DNA of 64,000 nucleotides from Salvia splendens (lineage: Eukaryota > Streptophyta > Magnoliopsida > Lamiales > Lamiaceae). This document shows positions 1 through 11,887 of the stretch, one piece after another. How positions within the stretch are numbered: the first letter of the stretch is position 1; the number at the start of each line of letters is the position of its first letter. A program made the translations under genes and the position numbers. The stretch lies in assembly GCF_004379255.2 (NCBI RefSeq), contig NC_056038.1:27826061-27890060 (forward strand), read 5' to 3'. The notes beneath the pieces are model-generated. The model saw only the letters and a list, made by a program, of their open reading frames with translations. It ran no database searches and was not told the DNA's origin.

Positions 1-77
1 TATTACGAATATAAAAACAATTTTATAAATAAAAAGTATTTTTTTTAAAATTCAATTTTTTAAAAAAAATTGATTTA

Positions 78-312
78 TTGCGTCAGCACGTGACGACGCC
101 CACCCGCGGGCCGGCGAGTAGGCGTCACGCACGATGCCGGGTCGCGCCACGTCGCCTAGGCGCGTGGCGAGATGGCCCGTCGCTTGTCTCGGCGACACGG
201 GACGCGGGACGGGGCGCGGGACGGGACGGCGAGCTGCAACGCGTCGCGCGACGGACCCGTCTCTCCGGGATGGGTCGCGGGACTCCTGCGCGACGTGTAG
301 TGGATGCTCTTA
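78..312. repeat. Right-hand part of a GC-rich Harbinger-like MITE
   Basis: A sharply GC-rich patch sits in otherwise very AT-rich DNA. It is full of short GACGGGACG/GCGCGGGACG-type motifs and ends in GTGGATGCTC followed by TTA. That end is the inverse of the GAGCATCCAC-type terminus common in plant PIF/Harbinger MITEs, which duplicate three bases (often TTA/TAA). The matching left terminus was not found and may lie before the window. Open frames across the patch begin at non-ATG codons and read as Arg/Gly-rich low complexity, so no gene is called. Confidence 0.4.
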
Positions 313-1825
313 CCCTTCTGAAATAGATCTGCTTTATCCGTTTAAATAATTGATAGTAGCAATTAATAGCTCACTATCAGTAATTTTTTTATTTTCTTTA
401 TTTAATTGATCTCGTCATAAGGAAACATCTTAATTAAGTCACTCAAACACATTTGGAGGCGACAATATATATTGGGGGATATAATTTAACATATACACAT
501 CCACATAAGAAACAGTACTCCTATAGAATAATCAATTTAGGGAGTAAGCAATAAAATTATTAATAAATTAATGATGGTCAGCGAGTAATTTTACTAGTAG
601 TATTTAAATTCTTCCATCATAACGAAGGTCACTGCAACATGCTATGAGCCCTACTTTCAAAACCTCAGGCTTTAATTTTAGATTCTTTGACGTTTTATTT
701 TATCATGTTTTTATGATATTACTAATAAATACTGTAATTTACCAATTTAGGATTACTTGCCGCCACTGGTCGTAATTAATGTTTGTATATTACTATTCTG
801 GCTAAACTGAAAATCATGCATGTCATTGAAATCTTATTTATATTATATGTGTCTTAGAGCAGAAAACAAGTTGGCCATATATTTATATTATGTGTATGTA
901 TGCGTGTTTTTGTAGTAATTTTCAAACCACGACTCAATCCTGCAATGAGGATGGATACAGTAACAGAGGGAGGGGTTAAGAGATGATCAGTAGGATTGTA
1001 GGGTGCACATTATTATCAGTATTTAAATATTTAAAACTTTTCAAATTTAGAAAGTAGTTTAATTTGGTGGATGACTTAAAATAATAAATCTTGTCTATTT
1101 TTTGTCCACAAAGGAGTATAAATTTTAGTAGTATTCATTATTATTAAATAATTCAAAGTTCAAACACAGTTTATTCACAGCTCGTGCATTTATGTTATTA
1201 GTTCAATTTTTATTAACACACTCAGATACAATGTTTTTACCGAAAACATTATTTAAAGAAAACAGATACCAAACAAACGTTGTACAAGTATTAATTTGTT
1301 ACTACGATGTTTGGTATCTTTCGTGGATCCAAGCACTCAGATAGTTAGGAAGATATTTAAATAAAAGGCGGTGTGAACATTTACTAATAATTTGTGAATA
1401 TAATGAAAAAGATTCTTACAGGAAAAAGTGTTAAAACGTACTTACAGGAAAAGTTAAATAATAATCACGCAATACTTGACCAATTTATGAGTTCAATAAA
1501 TTTACTGCGAAATTAATACCTAATTTTGCACAAAATTAGCATGTAGCTGTATATACTTGCAATTCCATTAGTAAGAACTAATTTAGTAAATAGAACACAT
1601 TCTCGATGTCGATAAAACGATGCTACTTAAATTCCTAATATATGAATCCTCTTGAATTTGATTTATATGATGCACTTCAAGCTCCACATATAATTCAATT
1701 GAATTTAATTCAATTAGGTGAGGTACAAAGTAGTCTTCCATAGCAAAGTATATGTATCAAGCTAGGGATTAATTTTCAACATATGTCCTATTATATTTAA
1801 ATGCTTGTAGTATAATAATTATACT
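313..1825. other. AT-rich spacer, no gene seen
   Basis: About 1.5 kb of AT-rich DNA lacks a convincing reading frame, RNA gene or complete transposon. The only structure noted is a short inverted repeat at 1264-1319. The TSD of the next element (ACTAT) occupies 1826-1830. Confidence 0.7.
1264..1319. repeat. Short perfect inverted repeat
   Basis: AGATACCAAACA at 1264-1275 is the exact reverse complement of TGTTTGGTATCT at 1308-1319, with a 32-base spacer. It could be the remains of a very small MITE or a chance hairpin. No target duplication was identified. Confidence 0.4.
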
Positions 1826-1830
1826 ACTAT

Positions 1831-4800
1831 TGTAACGACCCGCTAAGCCGATATTATTGTAAACTATATTATTAGCTTTATTATCTATATAAGTGACTTT
1901 TAGGCGATTAAATCCGAGCTACGATAGATTGTTGTTGATTGTTTGACGATAGGAAAATGAATAGAACACGTAAATATATTACACCTATATGAATATAATA
2001 AATTTAAATAAATAAATAAATAAGATCTCAAAATTTAAAATTTTAATGTCCGATACATCCAACCAAAAGTCCAACAAAATATAATCTATACATCATGCGT
2101 TCTAAGAAAATCGAGCACTTCAGCGCGGACGGCCACGAACTTGAACCGATTATACCTACACCAAATTAAGTGAACAAATACTCAAATAATTATTTTAATA
2201 AATAAATAAAAATTTTAAAAAAAAGGGGCCGATATTTTTTTAGACAAAGCATTAAGTACTGCATTAATAGATTGCAGAAGAAATCATACCCTCTGACACA
2301 ATTGATATCATTACTGACAAACAATATTATTAGGAGATACATGTGGCCACTTGCATCTTATATACAAATCACTTTCTTCACTTTCTTATATACGCCCACT
2401 TTCTTTTATGTACATGTACTCCTATATAAATTACTTTCTTCACTATAACACATCACCATCAGCATGTCCTAAGTTCTCTTCACAAACCCCCACATAAACA
2501 TTTACTCCACAATCATTCTTCCAACAAAGCTGAAGCAAGAGGAGAAAGCAAATTCAGCAACTCCTTTTCACAATTAAACAAAAGTAAGTACCACAACTCA
2601 GTTATCCACATATTAAAACTGTACATGTAGACAAACTTAGTCTTGAAGAACATAGCTACAATATTCAATATGTTGCAAGTAGGAATATAACCAATCAAGA
2701 ACATAGTTGCTATGACACATCTAAGTATAAAATGGCAGTTTCTCATTAATGATAGGAACTTATCTTAAAAGATGAATCTTGCCACCCCCAACAAATTACA
2801 TTAGAATCTGCCAAAATCTAGTAATTTAGAATTATAGCAAAGATTATAGGAATAACAATTTCGAACACAGAGATTTAACTTACACAAAAATCTGCTGCCC
2901 CATCACCAAAGAACACAGATTTTTTTTAAAGGTTGGAACTTAGAAGATATAGGATGGAGTAGTTAACAAGAATAATAAATATCATTCCTTACCTCTCAGA
3001 AATCGGCGTCGGCGGCTGGAGGGGGGAGATCCTCCGCGACGGCGGCTGAGGCGGACCCGCGACGGCGGCGATCCACAGCGGCGATGGTGGCGCGACGGTG
3101 AAGAGGGGAGAGAAGAGAGAGAGATGAGGAGGAAGGGAGCACCGATCTACTGTTGTACGGAGACAACCGGACTGCCGGAGGAGGGCGGCGAAGCCGCTGC
3201 CTCTGCATGACGGCGGTGAAGGAAGATCCGCGGCGGTGGCGGATCCGCGGTAGCAACGGCGGCGGTGCGGTGGAGAGAAAGAGGGGGGCGGCGGCGGCGT
3301 GAGGAGAGAGAAGAGGGAGAGAGGGAGAGGAGAGATGGAGAGAAGAGAGGGAGAGAGGGCCGCCGCCGGAGAGGCGGCGCTGGCAGGGCGGCGGATCGGC
3401 GGCGACGAGAAAGAGAGGGGAGAGAGGCTGTGCATTTGTTGAATGAGGGAGGAAGAAGAAAGACTTAGGTTTTAACTTAGGATTCTTAATTTGGGCTAAG
3501 TTTTGGGCTAGTTTAACTTGGGCTAATGAATTAAATGGTTTTGGGCCATGAATATAATTAGAATAGCTATGCAAAATAAATCCGAGCCCAATCCCCTTCA
3601 AATTAATTTGGGGCTGCAATACATAGTTAGTGTGAGGCCATTTTCGGATTTAATTAATTTATGGGCTTAATAAATTAATTGGATGATCTATTTAAGTTGG
3701 GCTCCACTTAATTTGTTTTGGGGCTTTAGAATATCAATTTGAGAGATAAGGTGGAGAATTTGGGTTTTGTAAATAAATCCTTGGATTGATAATTGAATTA
3801 ATTGTGGGAAATTGTTTAATAAATTTTAGAATATTTTCCAATGCCGAAATAAATATAAATTCTCGGTGGGAAATTATTACGATAAGTTAATCATGGGATT
3901 AAATAAATTTTTAGGAGTTATTTAATTAATTTTCGAAATAATTTTGAAATATGAATAATTTATCCCAAGTCCGGAAAACATATAATTTTTCTTAACAAAG
4001 GGAAATAGTTGCAATAATTCAATTATGCGCTTAAATAAATTTTGGGATTTATTTTATTCGATATTATGATGGAAAATACGAGGAGTTGCCGGAGGAATTA
4101 TGGGCGTAAGCGGCCGACCGACATCGCCCCGCGACGCCTTGGGCGGCCGCCGAATAATAAAAAAATACACGAAAACCGAGAAACGAGATAAAAGATTTTA
4201 ATGAGGGTGCATGCATTCTAATTTAAGTAGTTTTGTCCTTGAGTCTAATTAGTGTATTATTATATTGTGATATTTTCAAAAGGGTACCTTCGCAAGTAAA
4301 GTTGGAGCGAGAATTCAAGTTAAAGGAACTAAATGATCCAGGTGAGCTTTCTTATACTAAATACAAATCGTATTTTATGAAAACACACGAACACATGTTC
4401 GTGATTTTAATGATGTTGTCTTGCCACAAATGTTTTGTTATGATGCCTATCTGTTGGCTAAGGCCAAGTGAATTATGAACGATGAAATATGTGAATCGAT
4501 TCGATTTTTAGTCCGGGTAGGGTGGTGTCCCTACTTGGAACCTCTGGCCGTGAACGGCAGAGAAGGTGACCGTGGAAGGTGGCCACCTTCCAGGCACAAG
4601 GATACCTCTGACGTGTTGGGCAGAGAAGGTGACCGTATGAGAACACCATCTCAGCGGCACAATGTGATCAGATATGGCTAAAGTACAGGAAAAGGGGTTG
4701 CAACCCAATGTGATATTTTTAGTAAGCTCGGGCCTTTTCAATAACACCCCGAGTGTTACTGTGATGATGGCTTGACAATATTTTCAAATGTATATGTGTA

Positions 4801-5166
4801 ATTTTCGGCAATGTGTTCACTGAGTACTTTTTGTACTCAGCCCTGCATATATTTCTAAATGTGCAGGTTGAGCAGCGAAGTGGTGGAGGAAGTGCTATTG
4901 AGACAAGACATTTAATTCAGTCAGATTTTGACTCTCAGAGGTTCATGTCTTCATACATGGAACCGCGTTCATTTGCTTCCGTTGTGCATCTTAAAAGACT
5001 CAAGTCTATTTTGTTCAAAACTCTGATTTTATTTCGAGTTTTTCCCATTTTTTTTTTGGAGCTATGGTCGAGTTGTGTTGTTTTTCCCCTTTCTTCCCCG
5101 CTTCTTTAACTCCCCCCTAGTCGCGATCAACCGTGTTTTCTATCCTTAGAAAATGCGGTCGTGACA
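1831..5166 (+). repeat. 5' LTR of the 1.8-kb Tekay-like element
   Basis: It starts TGTAACGACC and ends GTCGTGACA. Within this 3.34-kb LTR are a purine-rich/GC-rich block (about 2996-3450), a run of TGGGCT/GGGCC motifs (about 3485-3725), a GC block at about 4105-4155, a perfect 18-bp palindrome GGAAGGTGGCCACCTTCC (4574-4591) between two copies of GGCAGAGAAGGTGACCGT, and the two-hairpin element at 4820-4873. Open frames inside it recur in the 3' LTR and are low in complexity or short. They are treated as non-coding. Confidence 0.93.
4820..4873 (+). promoter_or_regulatory. Conserved two-hairpin element near the LTR 3' end (copy 1)
   Basis: The first hairpin is CTGAGTAC-TTTTT-GTACTCAG, with an 8-bp perfect stem. 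The second is CCTGCA...TGCAGG, directly downstream and followed by TTGAGC. The same arrangement occurs in the unrelated LTR at 54928-54981, with different loop sequences. It sits about 300 bases before the LTR end, so it would lie in the R/U5 or 3'-end region of the retroelement RNA. Its function is inferred only. Confidence 0.6.
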
Positions 5167-5169
5167 GAG

Positions 5170-5181
5170 TGGTATCAGAGC
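5170..5181 (+). other. Primer binding site, initiator Met tRNA type
   Basis: TGGTATCAGAGC lies three bases after the 5' LTR end. This is the classical plant PBS complementary to the 3' end of initiator methionine tRNA, where minus-strand DNA synthesis is primed. Confidence 0.95.
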
Positions 5182-7524
5182 ATTCTTTCTCGCTCTGAAC
5201 CCGAGAGTCTTCTTTGAAAATCTTTGGTCTAGCCTTGTTCCACTAGACTGTCTAATCGATGAAAATGCTCTTAGCACTCCCACCAATCGTGCTCAATGAG
5301 GAAAAAGGTAACTTGTTATTTTTCAAAAGAAAGTCAAGATGTTTGAAAGTTTGAAATGGAGAAATAACTCATACAGTTGATTTGAGTGAACAGATGAAAA
5401 TGTTAAGTTCAAAGAAAGAGTTAATGTTTCTTGATTTGGTAGCGTACTTAAAGAAAGAGCTAGTATGTATTTTCTTGGCTTGAGACTGTGAATGCATGAA
5501 TAAAATAAGTAACTTTCCTAAATGGAAAAAGGTACTGAAATGTGAAAGTATAAAGTGTACGAGTCTGGTACCAATTGGTGAAATGACACATCTTTTTGAG
5601 TTAGTCATTTAATCATGTTGCTAGTATGGGAAACTCGAAATTTCCAAGAACTTAGAATACTTAGTTATGCGTTCCTTCTAGAACACAATATGAACTCGAA
5701 CTTAGAAGTACAGTATGAACATTTCTCGCTTTCCCGAGCGACGAAAAGAAAGTATGCGATAAGAAAGAAACTTCGTCACGAGAAAAGAATACCAGCATAG
5801 AATAAAACAAAATGACGTTTTACGAGGATGAGCGTTATGACGAACCAAGAGTACCAAGGAGTCATAATTCTCACATATGGTCATCTGACGCGATCGTAAG
5901 GTGAAAGTAGCTTGTGACCAAAGTTTCCCATAACTCGTTTACCATCCTCTATAAAGAGTTAAACAACGGAGTATCACCATCGTAGTTAACCAGGAAGATT
6001 CATCAGCAACTCTTACTTGGATTCCCATGAATTTCATTTTCTCGCACCCCTCTTGATCAAAATACCTTTTGTTGAATTAAGACCTTAAATGACTTCTTTT
6101 GCAAGGTAATGTGCCATTAATTTCCCTCTTCTATGTCAAGGTTGTGAATCACTTTCAGTTTTGAGCTTGCTCCCTCATGTTTTCTGATAACCTCCAGTGA
6201 CTACGGTCTTTCTTTACTCGTTTCGTATAAAAGCAATACTTTGACTCTCTGAATTCTTGCCACCAAACTCCTATACTAGGAGCTGCTTTATTTATAGCCT
6301 TTAAAATGAACATGTTTCCCTAAACTATTGTCTCTCCAATGATGATATATTTCTCAAAGATCATTAGTGGACCTTTTTGTTTTCAAAAGTGCTTCTTGAC
6401 AAGCTCTTTATTTTATATGAGTAGTTCCCTCTTATTAATTCCACTACAATTATTCCATCATGCTTTGAGCTCTTTAGCAACTCCAAGTCTAAAGTAATTT
6501 GCTCTCTTCCCAAACTAGTTTGCTCTGATTGTCTTCTCTACTAGTTAATTCCCGTGATTTGGTTATAAACTTTGTGAATTCGTTAACGTGATATAGTATC
6601 ACGATGTTGTTTACCCAAAAGGGTAGTTCCTTGTTATTCTTCTTTCTCAAATCCGCTTGAGACCAATCATTTTCAGTCTTACTATATTGGAACAGCCATC
6701 TGTTGAGACCTTAAACCTTTTAATTTGACCCTTTGTGTTTTCAGACATACTTATTGACAAGGTCTTTATTTTACATGAGTACTCTCATCTTCTGAATTCA
6801 AATATGACTGTTGTCTCTTGATTTGAGCTTTGCTGCAAGCTCCATGTTAAACCCGGCATATTGCTTCTTCTCCCTTGGCTAATTTCTTCTTGTTGCCCTC
6901 TTTATTAGTTAGTTTCCCTGAACTACTTATAAACTCTAAAAATTCTGTTGATATGATCTTCTATCGCAGTGTTGTTGAGCAAATTGCAATTGTTTGTTTT
7001 TCCTATTCTTTCAAATCCATTTGTAACCAACCATCTCAGGTCTTCCTATTATCATCTGGGGATTCTTGAATCTTTTCTACTTCACTGTAAATTTTGATTA
7101 TATTATTGACAACTTATTGTTGACATCTACATTCTATTCATCATACCCTCACTTTCGCGATTTATTCCATCTGGCAAGCTCTTCCCACAATAAAATTTAC
7201 AAGCTCTATGGGTATAGCCCTTTGAAGTTGTATCTTTTCTTTTCTGGGAGTGAGCATAATGAGCCCAATTGAGCCTAGTTTTTGCACTTCACGAAAATCT
7301 TTGTTGCAAGTTACTGGTGAGAGTTTGTGGTGAACCAAACACTCACGTAATCGAAATAATTATAATCGTTTTATTTTCATGACTATCTTGGAGCGTACAC
7401 AAAGCAAGGACGATTCGAATATTTCTCTTGGAATCCCAAATCCAGTTCCTATCATAGTTAAAACGGTTAGATCAACTCTATATTTCCTCGAGTGAGACCC
7501 TCATGGGAGGCAAGACATTGATCA
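5182..7524 (+). other. Degenerate interior of the first Tekay-like element
   Basis: The first ~120 bases (CTCTGAACCCGAGAGTCTTC and onward) match the leader of the second Tekay element at 55514 onward. No gag, protease or RT frame could be recognised after that. About 6300-6720 and 6720-7080 look like a diverged tandem duplication: both contain a run ending TTATTTTAyATGAGTA, then a tAATTC run, and then a block beginning TTCCTATTCTTyTTTC. The origin of this AT-rich filler is not known. Confidence 0.6.
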
Positions 7525-7999
7525 CAGCAGAAAAAAAAAATCATACGCCGACGAACGTCGAATCGGATTGAAATTTAACATCGGGGAGAAAATATTCTTG
7601 AAAGTATTCCCTTCCAAAGGGATAACTAGATTTGGACTCAAGGGTAAGTTAAAACCACGATTTATTGGACCCTATGAAATTCTGGAAGAAGTGGGCCCAG
7701 TAGTATATCGTTTGGCATTACCATCCAACTTTGGGAACGTTCACAACGTATTCCACGTCTCCCAACTTTGAAGGTACGTGTTCGATCCAAAACATGTGAT
7801 TCGCCACGAAGAAATCACTCTAGAGCCTAACCTAAGTTACGAAGAAAAGCCGGTAGAAATACAATATCGAAATGTGCAACAACTTCGGAATAAGTCGATT
7901 ACTACAATGAAGGTTTTGTGGAAACACCATGAACAGGTAGGAGCAACATAGGAGCTAAAAGAGAAAATGAAGGATAAATATCCCGAGCTTTTTGTCTAA
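7525..7999 (+). pseudogene. Integrase C-terminus plus chromodomain remnant (Tekay type)
   Basis: The translated block reads through KFNIGEKIFLKV, the GKLKPRFIGPYEILEEVG segment and HNVFHVSQL, the usual integrase C-terminal region of Ty3/Gypsy chromoviruses. In the same frame follow a linker and a chromodomain-like stretch with LRNKSI, VLWKHH and KYPELFV, ending at TAA 7997-7999. The frame is broken by a TGA just after HVSQL and a TAG inside the chromodomain, both at codons where Arg and Trp/Glu-type residues are usual. The closest relative in the window is the second Tekay element (61200-61632). The upstream part of integrase, including the DDE residues, is absent. Confidence 0.88.
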
Positions 8000-8028
8000 A
8001 TACATCCTAAATTTCGGGACGAAATTTC

Positions 8029-8045
8029 TTTTAAGAGGGGTAGAA
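8029..8045 (+). other. Polypurine tract of the first Tekay-like element
   Basis: AAGAGGGGTAGAA lies immediately before the TG of the 3' LTR and is preceded by CGGGACGAAATTTCT. The same context precedes the 3' LTR of the second Tekay element at 61664-61676. It would prime plus-strand synthesis. Confidence 0.85.
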
Positions 8046-11000
8046 TGTAACGACCCGCTAAGCCGATATTATTGTAAACTATATTATTAGCTTTATTATC
8101 TATATAAGTGACTTTTAGGTGATTAAATCAGAGCTACGATAGATTGTTGTTGATTGTTTGACGATAGGAAAATGAATAGAACACGTAAATATATTACACC
8201 TATATGAATATAATAAATTTAAATAAATAAATAAATAAGATCTCAAAATTTAAAATTTTAATGTCCGATACATCCAACCAAAAGTCCAACAAAATATAAT
8301 CTATACATCATGCGTTCTAAGAAAATCGAGCACTTCAGCGCGGACGGCCACGAACTTGAACCGATTATACCTACACCAAATTAAGTGAACAAATACTCAA
8401 ATAATTATTTTAATAAATAAATAAAAATTTTAAAAAAAAGGGGCCGATATTTTTTTTAGACAAAGCATTAAGTACTGCATTAATAGATTGCAGAAGAAAT
8501 CATACCCTCTGACACAATTGATATCATTACTGACAAACAATATTATTAGGAGATACATGTGGCCACTTGCATCTTATATACAAATCACTTTCTTCACTTT
8601 CTTATATACGCCACTTTCTTTTATGTACATGTACTCCTATATAAATTACTTTCTTCACTATAACACATCACCATCAGCATGTCCTAAGTTCTCTTCACAA
8701 ACCCCACATAAACATTTACTCCACAATCATTCTTCCAACAAAGCTGAAGCAAGAGGAGAAAGCAAATTCAGCAACTCCTTTTCACAATTAAACAAAAGTA
8801 AGTACCACAACTCAGTTATCCACATATTAAAACTGTACATGTAGACAAACTTAGTCTTGAAGAACATAGCTACAATATTCAATATGTTGCAAGTAGGTAA
8901 TATAACCAATCAAGAACATAGTTGCTATGACACATCTAAGTATAAAATGGCAGTTTCTCAATTAATGATAGGAACTTATCTTAAAAGATGAATCTGCCAC
9001 CCCCAACAAATTACATTAGAATCTGCCAAAATCTAGTAATTTAGAATTATAGCAAAGATTATAGGAATAACAATTTCGAACACAGAGATTTAACTTACAC
9101 AAAAATCTGCTGCCCCATCACCAAAGAACACAGATTTTTTTTAAAGGTTGGAACTTAGAAGATATAGGATGGAGTAGTTAACAAGAATAATAAATATCAT
9201 TCCTTACCTCTCAGAAATCGGCGTCGGCGGCTGGAGGGGGGAGATCCTCCCGCGACGGCGGCTGAGGCGGACCCGCGACGGCGGCGATCCACAGCGGCGA
9301 TGGTGGCGCGACGGTGAAGAGGGGAGAGAAGAGAGAGAGATGAGGAGGAAGGGAGCACCGATCTACTGTTGTACGGAGACAACCGGACTGCCGGAGGAGG
9401 GCGGCGAAGCCGCTGCCTCTGCATGACGGCGGTGAAGGAAGATCCGCGGCGGTGGCGGATCCGCGGTAGCAAACGGCGGCGGTGCGGTGGAGAGAAAAGA
9501 GGGGGGGCGGCGGCGGCGTGAGGAGAGAGAAGAGGGAGAGAGGGAGAGGAGGGATGGAGAGAAGAGAGGGAGAGAGGGCCGCCGCCGGAGAGGCGGCGCT
9601 GGCAGGGCGGCGGATCGGCGGCGACGAGAAAGAGAGGGGAGAGAGGCTGTGCATTTTGTTGAATGAAGGAGGAAGAAGAAAGACTTAGGTTTTAACTTAG
9701 GATTTCTTAATTTGGGCTAAGTTTTGGGCTAGTTTAACTTGGGCTAATGAATTAAATGGTTTTGGGCCATGAATATAATTAGAATAGCTATGCAAAATAA
9801 ATCCGAGCCCAATCCCCTTCAAATTAATTTGGGGCTGCAATACATAGTTAGTGTGAGGCCATTTTCGGATTTAATTAATTTATGGGCTTAATAAATTAAT
9901 TGGATGATCTATTTAAGTTGGGCTCCACTTAATTTGTTTTGGGGCTTTAGAATATCAATTTGAGAGATAAGGTGGAGAATTTGGGTTTTGTAAATAAATC
10001 CTTGGATTGATAATTGAATTAATTGTGGGAAATTGTTTAATAAATTTTAGAATATTTTCCAATGCCGAAATAAATATAAATTCTCGGTGGGAAATTATTA
10101 CGATAAGTTAATCATGGGATTAAATAAATTTTAGGAGTTATTTAATTAATTTTCGAAATAATTTTGAAATATGAATAATTTATCCCAAGTCCGGAAAACA
10201 TATAATTTTTCTTAACAAAGGGAAATAGTTGCAATAATTCAATTATGCGCTTAAATAAATTATGGGATTTATTTTATTCGATATTATGATGGAAAATACG
10301 AGGAGTTGCCGGAGGAATTATGGGCGTAAGCGGCCGACCGACATCGCCCCGCGACGCCTTGGGCGGCCGCCGAATAATAAAAAAATACGCGAAAACCGAG
10401 AAATGAGATAAAAGATTTTAATGAGGGTGCATGCATTCTAATTTAAGTAGTTTTGTCCTTGAGTCTAATTAGTGTATTATTATATTGTGATATTTTCAAA
10501 AGGGTACTTCGCAAGTAAAGTTGGAGCGAGAATTCAAGTTAAAGGAACTAAATGATCCAGGTGAGCTTTCTTATACTAAAATACAAATCGTATTTTATGA
10601 AAACACGAACACATGTTCGTGATTTTAATGATGTTGTCTTGCCACAAATGTTTTGTTATGATGCCTATCTGTTGGCTAAGGCCAAGTGAATTATGAACGA
10701 TGAAATATGTGAATCGATTCGATTTTTAGTCCGGGTAGGGTGGTGTCCCTACTTGGAACCTCTGGCCGTGAACGGCAGAGAAGGTGACCGTGGAAGGTGG
10801 CCACCTTCCAGGCACAAGGATACCTCTGACGTGTTGGGCAGGGAAGGTGACCGTATGAGAACACCATCTCAGCGGCACAATGTGATCAGATATGGCTAAA
10901 GTACAGGAAAAGGGGTTGCAACCCAATGTGATATTTTTAGTAAGCTCGGGCCTTTTCAATAACACCCCGAGCGTTACTGTGATGATGGCTTGACAATATT

Positions 11001-11384
11001 TTCAAATGTATATGTGTAATTTTCGGCAATGTGTTCACTGAGTACTTTTTGTACTCAGCCCTGCATATATTTCTAAATGTGCAGGTTGAGCAGCGAAGTG
11101 GTGGAGGAAGTGCTATTGAGACAAGACATTTAATTCAGTCAGATTTTGACTCTCGGAGGTTCATGTCTTCATACATGGAACCGCGTTCATTTGCTTCCGT
11201 TGTGCATCTTAAAAGACTCAAGTCTATTTTGTTCAAAATTCTGATTTTATTTCGAGTTTTTCCCATTTTTTTTTGGTGCTATGGTCGAGTTGTGTTGTTT
11301 TTCCCCTTTCTTCCCCGCTTCTTTAACTCCTCCCCTAGTCGCGATCAACCGTGTTTTCTATCCTTAGAAAATGCGGTCGTGACA
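8046..11384 (+). repeat. 3' LTR of the first Tekay-like element
   Basis: It repeats the 5' LTR along its full length (3339 versus 3336 bp). Differences seen by eye are scattered substitutions plus many one-base indels, largely in runs of one base (for example near 2397/8607, 2490/8700, 3027/9249 and 3434/9656). The same GC-rich block (about 9211-9670), 18-bp palindrome (10792-10809) and two-hairpin element (11038-11091) are present. Confidence 0.93.
11038..11091 (+). promoter_or_regulatory. Conserved two-hairpin LTR element (copy 2)
   Basis: This is the 3' LTR copy of the 4820-4873 element, identical in both stems. See that entry. Confidence 0.6.
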
Positions 11385-11545
11385 ACTATCTCTATCTCTT
11401 CTAGGGGAATAAGGAGCAAAAAATAATACTCTCTATCTCTTCTAGGGAAAGAATCATATTTTTTTATCATATCATTTATAACAATATTCTTTTTTTTACA
11501 ATATTCTACTATATCAATTAATTCACACTATTTAGCGCCTATATC

Positions 11546-11887
11546 TAGAGATGCACAAGGTTTATGGTCAGGCGGTTAACCATGAAACCGTAACCGGCGG
11601 TTACGTTTCTGAAATAGAACCGTGAGATTTAAATGAAAATGAAACTGTCACTTTTGGAACCGTGGTTTGGTTCAAGTTCTAAAATTTCGAACGGAAACCG
11701 TGCCGGAACTGCCGGTTTCGAACGGTTCTAGACCGGAACCGTGAAAAACCGTGAAACCAAGCCGGAACCGCAAAAAGTCACTGAAAACTGCCGATTTTGG
11801 AACCGAAACCGCAACCACGAAACACCCTCGCGGTTTGGTGCCGGTTCAACAATTTCCAAAACCGGAACTGAACCGTGGGTATCTCTA
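11546..11887. repeat. hAT-type MITE, about 342 bp
   Basis: The terminal inverted repeats are TAGAGATGCACA at the left and GTGGGTATCTCTA at the right (reverse complement TAGAGATACCCAC). The flanking 8-mers CCTATATC (11538-11545) and CCTATATA (11888-11895) match at 7 of 8 positions, as expected for a hAT target duplication. The interior is rich in CCGGAACCG/CGGTTT motifs on both strands and could fold back. A short minus-strand open frame inside it is not considered a gene. Confidence 0.8.

Larger units (their letters stand above)
1831..11384 (+). mobile_element. Tekay-like Ty3/Gypsy LTR retrotransposon, internally deleted
   Basis: This is a complete element boundary-to-boundary. Both ends carry TG...CA LTRs (1831-5166 and 8046-11384) and the 5-bp target duplication ACTAT flanks it (1826-1830, 11385-11389). 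A PBS matching initiator Met tRNA follows the 5' LTR and a purine tract precedes the 3' LTR. The interior is only ~2.9 kb. It keeps the integrase C-terminus and chromodomain (with stop codons) but no recognisable gag, protease, RT or RNase H, so it would have to be moved in trans. The chromodomain and long LTRs point to the Tekay/Del chromovirus lineage. The two LTRs are very similar by eye, which implies fairly recent insertion. Confidence 0.93.

Noticed and set aside
78..349. Overlapping open frames in the GC-rich patch
   Set aside because: They start at non-ATG codons or read as Arg/Gly low complexity, and the patch fits a MITE end.
2989..3619. Long minus-strand frames (148 and 207 codons) in the first Tekay LTR
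   Set aside because: Ser/Pro/Arg low-complexity reading of GA-rich, GC-rich DNA. The corresponding frames are disrupted by indels in the second LTR.
4233..5109. Short frames repeated in both Tekay-1 LTRs
   Set aside because: They are repeated because the LTR is repeated. There is no recognisable domain and several have non-ATG starts.
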